From PHAA01 sp022706565 (GTDB lineage: Bacteria > Bacillota > Syntrophomonadia > Syntrophomonadales > Syntrophomonadaceae), in contig JAXGLD010000002.1 in NCBI GenBank assembly GCA_040769385.1, positions 124,001 through 188,000 of the forward strand: a DNA stretch of 64,000 bases, read 5' to 3'. The number at the start of each line of letters is the position of its first letter. Within the stretch, counting starts at the first letter, position 1. The translations under genes and the position numbers were made by a program. The notes beneath the pieces are model-generated. The model ran no database searches. It saw nothing but the letters and a program-made list of their open reading frames with translations, and was not told the DNA's origin. Below, in pieces: positions 53,195-63,500 of this stretch.

Positions 53195-54088
53195 TTACTT
53201 TTGCAAGACCTTGAGCGGTTGCAGCCAGGCATTGCCCTGACGCCGTTCGCATCTGGCTATCGCGATGAGGTTATGATCCCTATCGTAGACCTTAAGCACC
53301 CCGGTTGGAGTACCAGACGCAACGGCAACCTGGTTTCCGTTCCTGATTCTGTTTTGCTGCCCCTCATCCAACTCCACCTGGGGCAAATGTTGGAGCGGAA
53401 AATCCACCGGGAATAGCCAGGTTGTCAAATTGTCACGGTGGTGGTCCAGCTGCTCCAACGAAACGGCCTGATCGATGGTGAAGCCGCCGGCCCGGGTACG
53501 GATCAAGGCCGACATGTAAGCGCCAGTACCCAGGTCTGCACCGATATCGTGGCATAAAGTCCTAATATACGATCCCTGTGAACAACCGATCTCCAGGCCC
53601 ACCACCGGCCTGCCCGCTTCATCCTGGCTTATGCCCAGGAGGTTTAGGTAGTGCACCACAATTTGGCGGGCTTCTCTCTCCACCGTTATCCCTTGCCGGG
53701 CCAGCACATACAAACGTTCACCCTGGTGATGGACCGCTGAGTACATGGGCGGGATCTGGGAAATGGTGCCGGTGTATTTGGTCAGCAGCGTCATCAAACG
53801 AGCCTGGTCGAAATCGATGACTGGCTGGTACTCGATATGGCCCCAAGCATCCTGGGTGTCGGAAACGCCCCCAAGGGTCATGGCGGCCTGGTAGACCTTG
53901 TCCTTATCAGCTACATACTCAATTAGCCGAGTGGCAAAACCAACTGCTACCGGCAGAACGCCTTCGGCCATGGGATCAAGGGTACCGAGGTGCCCCAGTT
54001 TGGTTCTGGGTATTATCTTCTTGAGCCTTCTTATTACATCGAAGGAAGTCAGACCGGGTGCTTTATTTATGTTTAGAAACCCATCCAC
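53195..54088 (-). CDS. truB: tRNA pseudouridine-55 synthase
   Basis: 297 residues starting at a GTG that abuts the nrnA stop. The start DGFLNINKAPGLTSFDVIRR and the catalytic motif GHLGTLDPMAEGVLPVAVG with the essential Asp are intact, and a C-terminal PUA-like domain follows. It makes pseudouridine at position 55 of tRNAs. Confidence 0.96.
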   Translation of the reverse strand: MDGFLNINKAPGLTSFDVIRRLKKIIPRTKLGHLGTLDPMAEGVLPVAVGFATRLIEYVADKDKVYQAAMTLGGVSDTQDAWGHIEYQPVIDFDQARLMTLLTKYTGTISQIPPMYSAVHHQGERLYVLARQGITVEREARQIVVHYLNLLGISQDEAGRPVVGLEIGCSQGSYIRTLCHDIGADLGTGAYMSALIRTRAGGFTIDQAVSLEQLDHHRDNLTTWLFPVDFPLQHLPQVELDEGQQNRIRNGNQVAVASGTPTGVLKVYDRDHNLIAIARCERRQGNAWLQPLKVLQK

Positions 54089-55054
54089 CTAAGCGACCAC
54101 ACTTTCAACTGCCAGGATGACTTCCCTTTGCACATCTTCCATGGTGCCGGTCAGCTGGGCTCCGGCGGCGCGGGAATGTCCTCCCCCGCCAAATCGACCC
54201 GCCAGGGCCGCTACATCGACTTCACCCTTGGATCTGAATCCTACCTTGATAGTACCAGGGCTTAATTCCCGGAACAGCATTCCTACCTGGGCGCCTTTGA
54301 CCGCCAGGGTGTTGTTTATGATGCCCTCGGGACAAATGTCCAGGGCTTTGATCTCAGCCACGTCGCGGTAGTTCAATTCCATCCAGACAACCTTGCCCTC
54401 GCAGCAGCTGCTGAGGCTGCGCAGGGCCAGGGACAATAGGAGCAGTTCCTCCGCACTTTTGGACTCGAACAATTGTTGTTTAACTTGATCCAGGTTTACG
54501 CCTTTTTCCAGCAAAAGCGCTGCAGTTCGGAAGGTGGAAGGATTGGTGCTGCTATGTTGAAAACCGCCGGTATCCTGAAAGACACCGATATACAAAGCAT
54601 TGGCTATAGCCGAATCTATCTCCACCTTAAGATGCTGCAGCAAGGTGAAGACCAGTTCGGCCGTAGACGATGATTTTTCATCAACATGATTCATTTGTCC
54701 AAACCGGCTGTTGCTCTGGTGATGGTCGATGTTGATGACATAATGATCCCCGGCCAGAATAACCGCAGCGGTTTCTCCCACGCGTTCCCGGTCCGAGCAG
54801 TCCAAGTAGATCAGATTGGATTCTGGTTGACCCACCTGGTCGGGGCCTAACACTTGGTCCGCCCCTGACAGATAACGGTAGATGGCCGGCACTGGATCCT
54901 CCATAAATACGCGGGTTCGTTTTCCGATTGATTTCAAGCCGAGGTAAAGCCCCAGCAGGGAGCCGACGCAGTCACCGTCCGGTATCGAATGTCCCACCAG
55001 TAAAAATTCGTCTCGTTCCAGAATTACCTGGGCGATCTGCGCAAGACTATTCAT
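54089..55054 (-). CDS. nrnA: DHH/DHHA1 phosphoesterase (nanoRNase/pAp phosphatase)
   Basis: 321 residues from the ATG at 55054, which overlaps the rbfA stop by 8 bases. The DHH family motifs are VGHSIPDGDCVGSLLG, IYLDCSDRERVGE and INIDHHQSNSRFG; the C-terminal DHHA1 motif is GRFGGGGHSRAAGAQL. NrnA degrades very short RNAs and dephosphorylates pAp. Its place between rbfA and truB is the usual Bacillota order. Confidence 0.93.
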   Translation of the reverse strand: MNSLAQIAQVILERDEFLLVGHSIPDGDCVGSLLGLYLGLKSIGKRTRVFMEDPVPAIYRYLSGADQVLGPDQVGQPESNLIYLDCSDRERVGETAAVILAGDHYVINIDHHQSNSRFGQMNHVDEKSSSTAELVFTLLQHLKVEIDSAIANALYIGVFQDTGGFQHSSTNPSTFRTAALLLEKGVNLDQVKQQLFESKSAEELLLLSLALRSLSSCCEGKVVWMELNYRDVAEIKALDICPEGIINNTLAVKGAQVGMLFRELSPGTIKVGFRSKGEVDVAALAGRFGGGGHSRAAGAQLTGTMEDVQREVILAVESVVA

Positions 55055-55424
55055 TGCTGCTATCCTTGGCCTCCGCTTCCTGATGCAGGCTGTCCAGCAA
55101 AGTTGAAATCCGGATACCCTGTTCAATCGATTTATCCAGCCGGAATTCTATTTCCGGGGCATGCCTTATCTGCAAGCCATGGGCCAATTCCGACCTGATA
55201 TAACCCTTGGCCTTCTGCAATACCTGCATAGTCTCGCTTTGCTTCTCCTCGTCCCCCAGTACGCTGATATAGACGCGAGCATGGCTTATGTCCTGGGGTA
55301 CGTCTACCCGGGTTATGGAGACGGTAGTGAAATCGATGCGCGGATCCTTGACATGATCCTTAATAATTGCGGATAGCATTCGCTTTATCTCTACAGACAT
55401 TTTTTCCTGTCGGCGTTTACCCAT
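55047..55424 (-). CDS. rbfA: 30S ribosome-binding factor A
   Basis: 125 residues from the ATG at 55424 (AGGAG 8 bases upstream). The KH-like fold shows as EIKRMLSAIIKDHVKDPRI, VSITRVDVPQDISHARVYIS and an end IRHAPEIEFRLDKSIEQG. RbfA helps 16S rRNA maturation and cold adaptation. It is in the infB operon, 39 bases after infB. Confidence 0.95.
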   Translation of the reverse strand: MGKRRQEKMSVEIKRMLSAIIKDHVKDPRIDFTTVSITRVDVPQDISHARVYISVLGDEEKQSETMQVLQKAKGYIRSELAHGLQIRHAPEIEFRLDKSIEQGIRISTLLDSLHQEAEAKDSSNE

Positions 55425-55463
55425 TGTCAACACTCCTATCGGGGTGGGTTAAGGATCTGGGGG

Positions 55464-58244
55464 CTACAATGACCGGGCTATCTCTTCCATGGTATAGGCT
55501 TCGATGATATCGCCCTCTTTGATATCGTTGAAATCCTTTACCCCCATGCCACATTCATAGCCTTCCACTACTTCCTTGACATCATCCTTAAAGCGCTTGA
55601 GGGAGCTAAGCTTTCCTTCATGAATAATCACCGAATCGCGCAGCACCCTGATATCCGCGTTCCTCTGCATCTTGCCATCGATGATATAGGCACCGGCAAC
55701 GGTCCCAACCACGGGCACCTTGAATGTCTGCCGCACCTCGGCCCGGCCCAGGTATTTCTCCCGGTATTCAGGTTCGAGCAAACCTTCCATGGCCTTTTTA
55801 ACATCATCGATCGCCTCATAAATTACCCTGTACATGCGGATATCAATGTTCTCTTCCTCGCCATACTTGCGAGCTTTTATATCGGGGCGGACGTTGAATC
55901 CGATTATGATGGCATTGGAAGCCGAAGCCAGCATTACGTCCGTTTCGGTTACTGCTCCTACCGCCGAATGGATCACGTTCACCTTGACCTCATTGGTGCT
56001 CAGCCGCAGCAGGGATTGGGCCAGGGCTTCGATCGATCCCCCGACATCGCCCTTGATAATCAGGTTGAGCTCCTTTATGCCAGTATTTTGCATCTGTTTG
56101 TAGAAATCATCCAAGGAAATTCTGCTGCTTGCCTTCTGGTCTTCGAGTTTCTTTTCATTCAACCTTAATCCGGCAATCTCTTTGGCGATCTTTTCATCGG
56201 TGACCAGCACTTTCTCGCCTACCTCAGGTACATCCGACCATCCGGTTATCTCGACTGGCATGGATGGATAAGCCAGATCCACCCGGCGTCCCCTGAAATC
56301 AGTCATAGCCCGGACTTTGCACCAGGTCAGACCGCAAACGATAAAGTCACCTATTTTCAGAGTCCCTTTTTGCACCAGGACCGTAGCCACGGCGCCCTTG
56401 CCTTTATCCAACTGGGCTTCAATGACCACGCCTTCAGCAGCCCGGTTGGGATTGGCCTTCAGTTCCTGCATTTCTGCCAACAGAGCGGTCATCTCCAGCA
56501 AGTTTTCAATACCCATACCGGTTTTGGCCGACACCGGGATAAACATGGTATCTCCGCCCCATTCCTCCGGCACAATATTGTATTCGGTGAGCTGCTGCAT
56601 CACTTTGTCGGGATTGACATCCGGTTTGTCCATTTTGTTCAATGCTACCAGGAAGGGTACTTTGGCAGCCCTGATATGGTTTATGGCTTCTACTGTCTGC
56701 GGCATTACTCCATCATCGGCAGCCACCACCAGCACAACGATATCAGTGAGGTTGGCCCCCCGGGCTCGCATGGCGGTAAATGCCTCATGACCAGGGGTAT
56801 CAATAAAGGTAATAGATTTACCTTTGTCCATCTTGATCTGATAGGCACCGATATGCTGGGTTATTCCCCCGGCTTCACTGGAAACTACATCAGCGTGCCG
56901 TATTTTATCCAACAAGGAGGTTTTGCCGTGGTCGACATGGCCCATAACGGTAACAATGGGCGGTCTAGGTACCAGGCTCTCCGGGGTATCAACTATTTCT
57001 TCAAGAATCTGCTGCTCCTCGCTTAATTCGCGCTCCACCTCTATATCGAGAAGGGACCCTAGAAACTCAACAGTCTCAAAATCAATTTCCTGGTTGATGG
57101 TGGCCATGATGCCCAGCTCCATTAGTTTTTTCACTATCTCGCCGGTGCCTTTGCCCGTCATCTCGGCCAGTTCACGAACCTGGATGAAGTCTCCCACCAG
57201 GATTTTATCAGGAGTCTGGAATACCTGTTCTTCCTTCTTTTTCTTATGCTTGCCCTTTCTCATGGGGCGGCTGTAGTCCCTGCTGCCCGGCTGTTGTTTC
57301 TGGGGCAAGGTTTTTTTAGCGGTCTTACCGGGGCTTGGTTTGCGGCCAACCTCTCCCTGTGGCCGGGCTGCTCCCTGAGGTCCTCTATTGTCAATACCCT
57401 TTTTGACCTCGCCTCCGAACGGCTTCTTGCCGGGCATGCCTGCACCGGTTGGCGGTCGCCTATCTTGAGGGCGCGGTGCTCCGCCACCGGCAGGACGCTG
57501 TGCGTTTCCCTGCTGGGGGGCGGGCCGTCTATCCTGGCCTCCGTATGGACGAGCTCCTGTTCCTTGTTGGGTGCCTGGACGCCTATCCTGACCTCCGTAT
57601 GGACGAGCTCCCGTTCCTTGTTGGGGGGATGGACGCCTATCCTGATATCCGGATGGAGCCGGTCTCGTTTCATGCGGCCCCGCTGGGCGAGGCCGGTTCA
57701 TTCCAGCTGGCGGGGCTTGCCCTGTTCTGGGAGCCTGACCGGGTCTGGGCGTAACAGGACGATCGGCTTGACTAGTCGGTTGGGCGGGGCGAGCAGAATC
57801 CTGCGACCGGGTCGGGGGTTCGGCTGGTCTGCCACTGCGAACGGATGCAGACCTCTGGTCAGTTTCCCCTTTGGCATCTCTTCTTTCTGGCTGCCGGGGA
57901 GGGGGAACCGATGGCTTCTGTTTGGTTGGTTGGATTGATGGTCCCGCTTGGGCAGGCTGCGACGGTTTGGGTGGTTCAGGCGCTCCTGGACGCTTTTGCC
58001 CCCCTTGCCGAGCTGGTGGCCGCTCCGGTGAAGCGGCAACCCTGTCGGGATGCTTGGCAGGGATCTTATCGACAGCCGGTTCCGGCTCCGGACTCAGGCG
58101 TTTCCTTACCCATGCAACCTGCGAATCTTCTATAGTGCTCATGTGGTTTTTTACTTCCAACCCCAAATTAATAAGGGTCTCAACCATCTGTTTGCTAGGC
58201 ATACCCATTTCTTTGGCAAATTCGTGTACTCTTATTTTGGCCAT
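55464..58244 (-). CDS. infB: Translation initiation factor IF-2
   Basis: 926 residues. An N-terminal IF2_N domain (IRVHEFAKEMGMPSKQMVET) is followed by a long Pro/Arg/Gln-rich linker with three 18-residue repeats, a second IF2_N-like domain, and the G domain: GHVDHGKTSLLDKIR (~433), DTPGHEAF, NKMDKPD. Domains II-IV complete the protein. It places fMet-tRNA on the ribosome using GTP. It overlaps ylxQ by 13 bases. Confidence 0.97.
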   Translation of the reverse strand: MAKIRVHEFAKEMGMPSKQMVETLINLGLEVKNHMSTIEDSQVAWVRKRLSPEPEPAVDKIPAKHPDRVAASPERPPARQGGQKRPGAPEPPKPSQPAQAGPSIQPTKQKPSVPPPRQPERRDAKGETDQRSASVRSGRPAEPPTRSQDSARPAQPTSQADRPVTPRPGQAPRTGQAPPAGMNRPRPAGPHETRPAPSGYQDRRPSPQQGTGARPYGGQDRRPGTQQGTGARPYGGQDRRPAPQQGNAQRPAGGGAPRPQDRRPPTGAGMPGKKPFGGEVKKGIDNRGPQGAARPQGEVGRKPSPGKTAKKTLPQKQQPGSRDYSRPMRKGKHKKKKEEQVFQTPDKILVGDFIQVRELAEMTGKGTGEIVKKLMELGIMATINQEIDFETVEFLGSLLDIEVERELSEEQQILEEIVDTPESLVPRPPIVTVMGHVDHGKTSLLDKIRHADVVSSEAGGITQHIGAYQIKMDKGKSITFIDTPGHEAFTAMRARGANLTDIVVLVVAADDGVMPQTVEAINHIRAAKVPFLVALNKMDKPDVNPDKVMQQLTEYNIVPEEWGGDTMFIPVSAKTGMGIENLLEMTALLAEMQELKANPNRAAEGVVIEAQLDKGKGAVATVLVQKGTLKIGDFIVCGLTWCKVRAMTDFRGRRVDLAYPSMPVEITGWSDVPEVGEKVLVTDEKIAKEIAGLRLNEKKLEDQKASSRISLDDFYKQMQNTGIKELNLIIKGDVGGSIEALAQSLLRLSTNEVKVNVIHSAVGAVTETDVMLASASNAIIIGFNVRPDIKARKYGEEENIDIRMYRVIYEAIDDVKKAMEGLLEPEYREKYLGRAEVRQTFKVPVVGTVAGAYIIDGKMQRNADIRVLRDSVIIHEGKLSSLKRFKDDVKEVVEGYECGMGVKDFNDIKEGDIIEAYTMEEIARSL
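57487..57648 (-). repeat. Three 54-bp tandem repeats in the infB linker
   Basis: 162 bases encode three 18-residue units of the form (Y/G)QDRRPxxQQGTGARPYG; the third is more degenerate. They lie in the unstructured linker between the N-terminal IF2_N domains and the G domain and are likely to vary in copy number between strains. Confidence 0.85.
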
Positions 58245-58576
58245 TGAACCACCCCCGTTGTTTTTGCCTCTGTATCCACCGATTTGACAGCCTTTACAAT
58301 TGCCCCCGCCAAACCTGAATCATCTATCGTCAAAGCCACCCGCAAGGGCTTCCCTATACTTTGCCCTAGTTCCTGGCTGTTTCCCAATATGACATAGGGT
58401 ACCTGGTGCTTTTGGCTAGCCTTTAACAATACCTTCCTGGTATTGAGAGAAACATCTTCACTGATTATCAAAAGGCGTGCCTGACCTCTGCTGAGACTCT
58501 TCTGTACTGCCATTGTTCCGGAAGTTGCCTTGCCGGCCCGCCTGGCAATACCGATGAGATCGAACACCTTTCTCAT
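58232..58576 (-). CDS. ylxQ: L7Ae-family RNA-binding protein YlxQ
   Basis: 114 residues with the ribosomal L7Ae/L30e fold pattern: FDLIGIARRAGKATSGT, ARLLIISEDVSLNTRKVL and VPYVILGNSQELGQSIGK. YlxQ binds kink-turn-type RNA by family. Encoded between rnpM and infB, and overlapping infB by 13 bases, as in most Bacillota. Confidence 0.93.
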   Translation of the reverse strand: MRKVFDLIGIARRAGKATSGTMAVQKSLSRGQARLLIISEDVSLNTRKVLLKASQKHQVPYVILGNSQELGQSIGKPLRVALTIDDSGLAGAIVKAVKSVDTEAKTTGVVQWPK

Positions 58577-58591
58577 TCCATCGCCTGCCTT

Positions 58592-58861
58592 TTAGGGGAC
58601 CTTCAACTTTTCCCGAATGGTTTCTATTATGTCACTTCCCACTTCTTGGTCAAGGGCCTTCTGCAATCTTTTGCCCTTGACTGCCAAAGTCAAACAGTTC
58701 GAATCACGGCACAGGTAAGCACCTCGCCCCGATTTCTTCCCGGTTTCGTCCAGTGCGATTTCGCCAGTCGGAGTCCTTACCACCCTTATCAGTTCCTTTT
58801 TGTTCTTCATGACTCGACAGCCAACACACATCCGCTGTGGGATCTTGCGAACCTTAGGCAT
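58592..58861 (-). CDS. rnpM: RNase P modulator RnpM (YlxR)
   Basis: 89 residues, YlxR family: RKIPQRMCVGCRVMKNKKEL, then GKKSGRGAYLCRDSNCL. The two CxxC-like cysteine pairs and GRGAYLC are conserved in the family. YlxR proteins have been linked to RNase P activity. It overlaps nusA by 8 bases. Confidence 0.93.
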   Translation of the reverse strand: MPKVRKIPQRMCVGCRVMKNKKELIRVVRTPTGEIALDETGKKSGRGAYLCRDSNCLTLAVKGKRLQKALDQEVGSDIIETIREKLKVP

Positions 58862-59909
58862 CGTATTCGAACTCCTCTTCGGCCTGGCTCTCGCTCTTTA
58901 TATCGATTTTCCATCCAGTGAGCTTGGCAGCCAGGCGGGCGTTTTGTCCTTCCTTGCCAATCGCCAGGGACAGCTGATAATCAGGGACGATGACCCGGGC
59001 TTTTTTACCTTCCGCATCGATTTCCACTGACAGGACCTTGGAAGGGCTCAAGGCATTGGCGATGAACTTCTCCGGGTCCTTATGATACTTGATTATATCT
59101 ATCTTTTCTCCGTTTAATTCGTTTACTATATTTTGGACCCGAATCCCTCTAGGGCCTACGCAGGCTCCTACCGAGTCTATTTTCTCATCCATTGAGTATA
59201 CAGAAATCTTGGAGCGGGCTCCTGCTTCCCGGGCGATGGTCTTTATTTCCACCAAGCCCTCGTATATTTCCGGGACCTCGAGCTCAAACAGCCTTTTCAG
59301 GAAATACGGATGAGTTCGGGAAATGAAAACACTGGGCCCTTTGGAAGTATTCTTCACTTCATATATATATCCCTTTATCCTCTGCCCTACGTCGTAACGT
59401 TCAGAAAAGATCTGATCGGCAGGCAGCATGATTCCTTCGGTCCGACCCAGGTTGATAATTATGGTTTTGGCTTCGATCCGTTGGATAGCGCCCGTAACGA
59501 TCTCACCTTCGCGTTCTGAGAACTCCTCGAAGATCAGGCTCCGTTCCGCTTCCCGCAGCTTCTGGACCACCACCTGTTTGGCAGTCTGGGCGGCTATGCG
59601 GCCGAAATCCGACGGTGTAACCTCGACATTGATCACGTCATCGACAGCTACGGTCGGATCAATCTCAGCCGCTTCGTCCAATGATATCTCCAAACAGACA
59701 TCGGTAACGTCATCGGTAACCCTTTTTTGGGCGAAAACCTGCACCTCACCGGTGATCTGATTCAATTCCACACTTACATTCTGGGACGTGCCAAAATTCT
59801 TCTTGTAAGCAGTGTTAAGGGCTGACTTGATTGCTTCTATCAATGCCTTTTGTGGTATGCCCCTTTCTTTTTCCAATTCCCGAAGGGCCATGATCAGTTC
59901 TTGCGACAT
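58854..59909 (-). CDS. nusA: Transcription termination/antitermination factor NusA
   Basis: 351 residues: N-terminal RNA polymerase-binding domain, an S1 domain (GEIVTGAIQRIEAKTIIINL), and two KH domains (GACVGPRGIRVQNIVNELNG and LAIGKEGQNARLAAKLTGW). There is no acidic C-terminal extension, as usual outside proteobacteria. It sits between rimP (12-base gap) and rnpM. Confidence 0.96.
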   Translation of the reverse strand: MSQELIMALRELEKERGIPQKALIEAIKSALNTAYKKNFGTSQNVSVELNQITGEVQVFAQKRVTDDVTDVCLEISLDEAAEIDPTVAVDDVINVEVTPSDFGRIAAQTAKQVVVQKLREAERSLIFEEFSEREGEIVTGAIQRIEAKTIIINLGRTEGIMLPADQIFSERYDVGQRIKGYIYEVKNTSKGPSVFISRTHPYFLKRLFELEVPEIYEGLVEIKTIAREAGARSKISVYSMDEKIDSVGACVGPRGIRVQNIVNELNGEKIDIIKYHKDPEKFIANALSPSKVLSVEIDAEGKKARVIVPDYQLSLAIGKEGQNARLAAKLTGWKIDIKSESQAEEEFEYDA

Positions 59910-59921
59910 TGTTTTTCCTCC

Positions 59922-60383
59922 TTATATCTCCGGATGCAGTCGGACCATGGAAATAAGGTTGCGATCGAGACTCAATACCTGGTCCTCAGTCTCGATTTTC
60001 AAAACGCTGGCATCCACTTCTCCCAGGATACCTACGAATTTTTTTCTCCCATCAACAGCTTGACTGGTCTTGACCAACACCCGCGAGCCTTTGTATCTAA
60101 TGAACTCCTTTTCTTGCTTTAAAACCCGGTCGATACCTGGAGATGATATCTCCAAATAATCATAGTCCAATTGAATCTCGTCATCCAGGTAGTCCTTCAC
60201 TGCCCTGGTGGCCGCGACACAGGTATCGGTATCTACTCCGGCCGCTGAATCGATGTAAATTCTTAACACTAGGCCGGCGGATTCGCGCCGATATTCAATA
60301 TCATATAATTCTATGCCCTGTCTGCCCAACTTTTCATTGATTGCGGCAGTCACCTGAGGAGTGATGCGCCCCTTGTGAGACAT
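59922..60383 (-). CDS. rimP: Ribosome maturation factor RimP
   Basis: 153 residues from the ATG at 60383, preceded by GGAGGCGGGAGGA; a longer frame from 60449 would extend into the leader hairpin. The RimP pattern is ELYDIEYRRESAGLVLRIYI, TRAVKDYLDDE and LEISSPGIDRVL. It acts in 30S subunit maturation and is the first gene of the nusA-infB operon. Confidence 0.95.
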   Translation of the reverse strand: MSHKGRITPQVTAAINEKLGRQGIELYDIEYRRESAGLVLRIYIDSAAGVDTDTCVAATRAVKDYLDDEIQLDYDYLEISSPGIDRVLKQEKEFIRYKGSRVLVKTSQAVDGRKKFVGILGEVDASVLKIETEDQVLSLDRNLISMVRLHPEI

Positions 60384-60424
60384 TCCTCCCGCCTCCATTT
60401 TGCCTAGTTTCTGAGCAATTACAA

Positions 60425-60457
60425 TAGAAAGAGTGGGCCGGTTACCCACTCTTTCTA
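60425..60457. promoter_or_regulatory. 13-bp perfect hairpin in the rimP-nusA leader
   Basis: TAGAAAGAGTGGG and CCCACTCTTTCTA pair perfectly around a 7-base loop. It lies about 20-50 bases into the transcript from the promoter at 60484-60513 and 42 bases before the rimP start. It has no T-run, so it could be an RNase III processing site or a NusA/RimP autoregulatory element rather than a terminator. Confidence 0.65.
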
Positions 60458-60483
60458 ATACAATATTAGCAAGATACAGTAGA

Positions 60484-60513
60484 AGTATAGCACATTGGCG
60501 TTTTATTATTCAA
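60484..60513 (-). promoter_or_regulatory. Sigma-A type promoter of the rimP-nusA-infB operon
   Basis: On the minus strand TTGAAT (60513-60508) and TATACT (60489-60484) are separated by 18 bases. It lies just after the polC stop, so the translation operon has its own promoter. Confidence 0.65.
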
Positions 60514-60553
60514 GTTCAGGCTCAATATTGCTATATTTGATTACTTTTGATCC

Positions 60554-63500
60554 TTATGCGAACAGACTCATCTGGTTTTTCTCCGGCAGGCCGGCGAAGC
60601 AATTCTCCTTACGCAGGACATCCATGCCGCTTTTATTAAGGTGGGTGCGGGCTTGGAAGTCCTCGATGGACAGATATTTTCCTTCCTGGCGGCTGCTTAT
60701 TATCCCCTGCGCCGCCGCCAAACCTATATTGGGCAGCGCCGCAAACGGTAACCGCAAGCCGTTTCCGGAAATAATGAACTTGCGGGCATCGGATTTGTAT
60801 ATATCCACCGGCAGGAAATGAAAGCCCCGGGCATACATCTCCAAGGCCAGTTCTAAAACCGTTTGCAGTCTTTTTTCCTTCTGGGTGGCGCTGAAACCTA
60901 GTTTGTTGATCTCGCGGAGCCTTTCTTGCACCCGATCATAACCGCCCAAAATGGTTTCTGCTTCGAAATCTTCGGCCCTTATCCCGAAAAAGCTGGAATA
61001 GAAGGCCAGAGGATAATTTATTTTGAACCAAGCGATGCGGAATGCCATGGTGACATAGGCAACTGCGTGGGCTTTGGGGAACATGTACTTTATCTTCTGG
61101 CAGGAGTTAATGTACCAATCGGGTATGCCACATCTATCCATCAGGTCGATATCCTTATCCTTGAGCCCCTTGCCCTTGCGCACCTTCTCCATGATTTCGA
61201 AGGCCTGGGTTTTGTTCATGTTCTGGTGAATCAGGTAGGTCATGATATCATCCCGGGTGCAAATGACTTCATTCAGGGTGGCGGCTTCACTCTCGATGAG
61301 ATTCTGGGCATTATTCAGCCAAACATCCGTGCCATGTGAGAGGCCGCTGATGCGAACCAATTCCGAAAACGTGGTCGGCCTGGTAGTTTCGAGCATCTGA
61401 CGCACAAATGGGGTACCGAATTCAGGTATGCCATAGGTACCGACGGTGCTGCCGATTTCCTCAGGTGTAACTCCCAGCGGTTCAACCCCCGAGAAAAGCA
61501 ACATGGTCTGGCGGTCCGACAAGCTGAGCCGGGATGCCTGGATCCCGGTCAGGTCCTCTAATTCCTTTATTACAGTGGGATCGTCATGCCCTAATATGTC
61601 CAGCTTGACGAGTTGATCACCAATGGCATGATATTCAAAATGAGTGGTGATAACACCGGAATCCTTTTTGTCTGCTGGATGCTGGAGGGGCGTGAAGTCC
61701 ATAATATCTTTGTCGGTGGGGACCACGATCAACCCTCCCGGGTGCTGCCCGGTGGTCCTGCGCACCCCGCTTATACCGGCGGCCAGCCGGGTCATTTCGG
61801 AGTTTTTTATCTGTATTCCTTGCTTTTCCGCGTACTTTTTGACGAAGCCGAAAGCAGTCTTATCGGCAATGGTGGAGATAGTCCCGGCTCTGAATACGTT
61901 CTGGCTGCCAAATAGTTCTTCCACATATTGATGGGCCTGACTCTGATAGTCTCCCGAAAAATTCAGGTCGATGTCAGGGACTTTGTCGCCCTCAAAACCC
62001 ATAAATGTTTCGAAGGGGATGTCAAAACCGTCCTTGGCCAATTCGCGGCCGCAGTTCGGACAGAGCTTGTCATCTAAGTCGGCGCCGCAGCCCATGGCGG
62101 CGCTGGTTACAAATTCGCAATAATAACATTCGGTGCATATATAATGAGGCGGCAGGGCGTTAACCTCGGTTATGCCGGTCAAGAAGGCCACCAGCGAGGA
62201 CCCTACCGATCCGCGTGATCCTACCATGTATCCATCCTGGTTCGACTTTCTAACCAGTTTGTGGGCAATCAGATACAGCACGGAAAAACCATGCCCGATT
62301 ATGGAGTCAAGCTCCCGCTTGATACGATCTTCTATCAAAGACGGTAATTGCGGCCCATAGCGGGCATGAGCATTCTTCCAGGTCAATTCTGTTATTTCTT
62401 GCTCTGCTCCTTCTATCTTGGGTGGATAAAAGCCATTCGGGACCGGCTGGAGATCCTCGATTCGGGCCGCTACGGCCGCCGGCCCGTCAATAACCACCCG
62501 GGCAGCTTCCTCCGGCCCCAAGTAGGCAAATTCGGCCAGCATTTCTTCGGTGGTCCTAAAATACAGGGGCAGATGCTCCTCGGCATCTTCATAATCCTGA
62601 CCGCCTTTGATTATGGTGCGGAATTTCTCGTGATGGGGGTCGAGAAAATGGACATCCCCGGTAGCTACTACAGGCATGTTCAAACGGCGGCCCAGACCGA
62701 CAATCCGCCGGTTGAGGTCGAGCAGTTCTTCCTCGCTTTTTACCAGTCCTTTGCGCAGCATGAAGGAGTTGTTGGTCCGCGGTTGGATCTCCAGATAATC
62801 ATAGAAACTGGCTATCGACTCCAATTCAGCATCATCGGCGCCACCCAGGAGGGCGCGAAACAGCTCCCCCGCTTCGCAGGCGGTACCCAGCAACAAACCT
62901 TCCCGGTGTTTTATCAACTCTTGTCTGGGTATGCGGGGCTGGCGATAGAAATGATCCAGATAACTGAGGCTTACCAGTTTATAAAGATTCTTCAGTCCGG
63001 TATTGTTGCTGGCCAACAGAATAATATGCCAGGGCCGCTCCTTTTTGTCATGTTCGACCAGATAGCCTTCTACTCCGTAGATTATTTTTATCGGGTGGTC
63101 ATTGTTCCGGTTAATCTCCTTTTGGGCAGCATATGCGACAGGGAAAGCCTGAATACAGGCATGATCGGTGATGGCGATAGCCGGATGGCGCCATTGCGCT
63201 GCCCGTCTGACCAGTTCCTTGACCTCGGTCAAACCATCCATGGAGCTCATCTTGGTATGAGCATGCAATTCTATCCTCTTCATGGTGCTGTTATCCTGGC
63301 GCAGGTCTTTTTCCAGCTGGCAGTATTGCTCCATGAATAGTGCCGTTTCTTTAATGCGCGCTTCAAAGCGAGTGCTGCCTTTGACCTTTATGCGATCGCC
63401 GATATCGATCCGATCGTAGTCTTCCTGGCTCCAGTAAGCTTTTACAATGATCGTGTCATCGTAGTCGGTCAGGTAGTAATAGGCGGCGGTCTGTCCACCC

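Noticed and set aside
56370..57938. Long plus-strand frames opposite infB
   Set aside because: Antisense shadows of the GC-rich IF-2 gene, including the Pro/Arg-rich linker.
62348..63340. 330-codon plus-strand frame opposite polC
   Set aside because: Antisense shadow; length comes from the codon bias of polC, and no motif is present.
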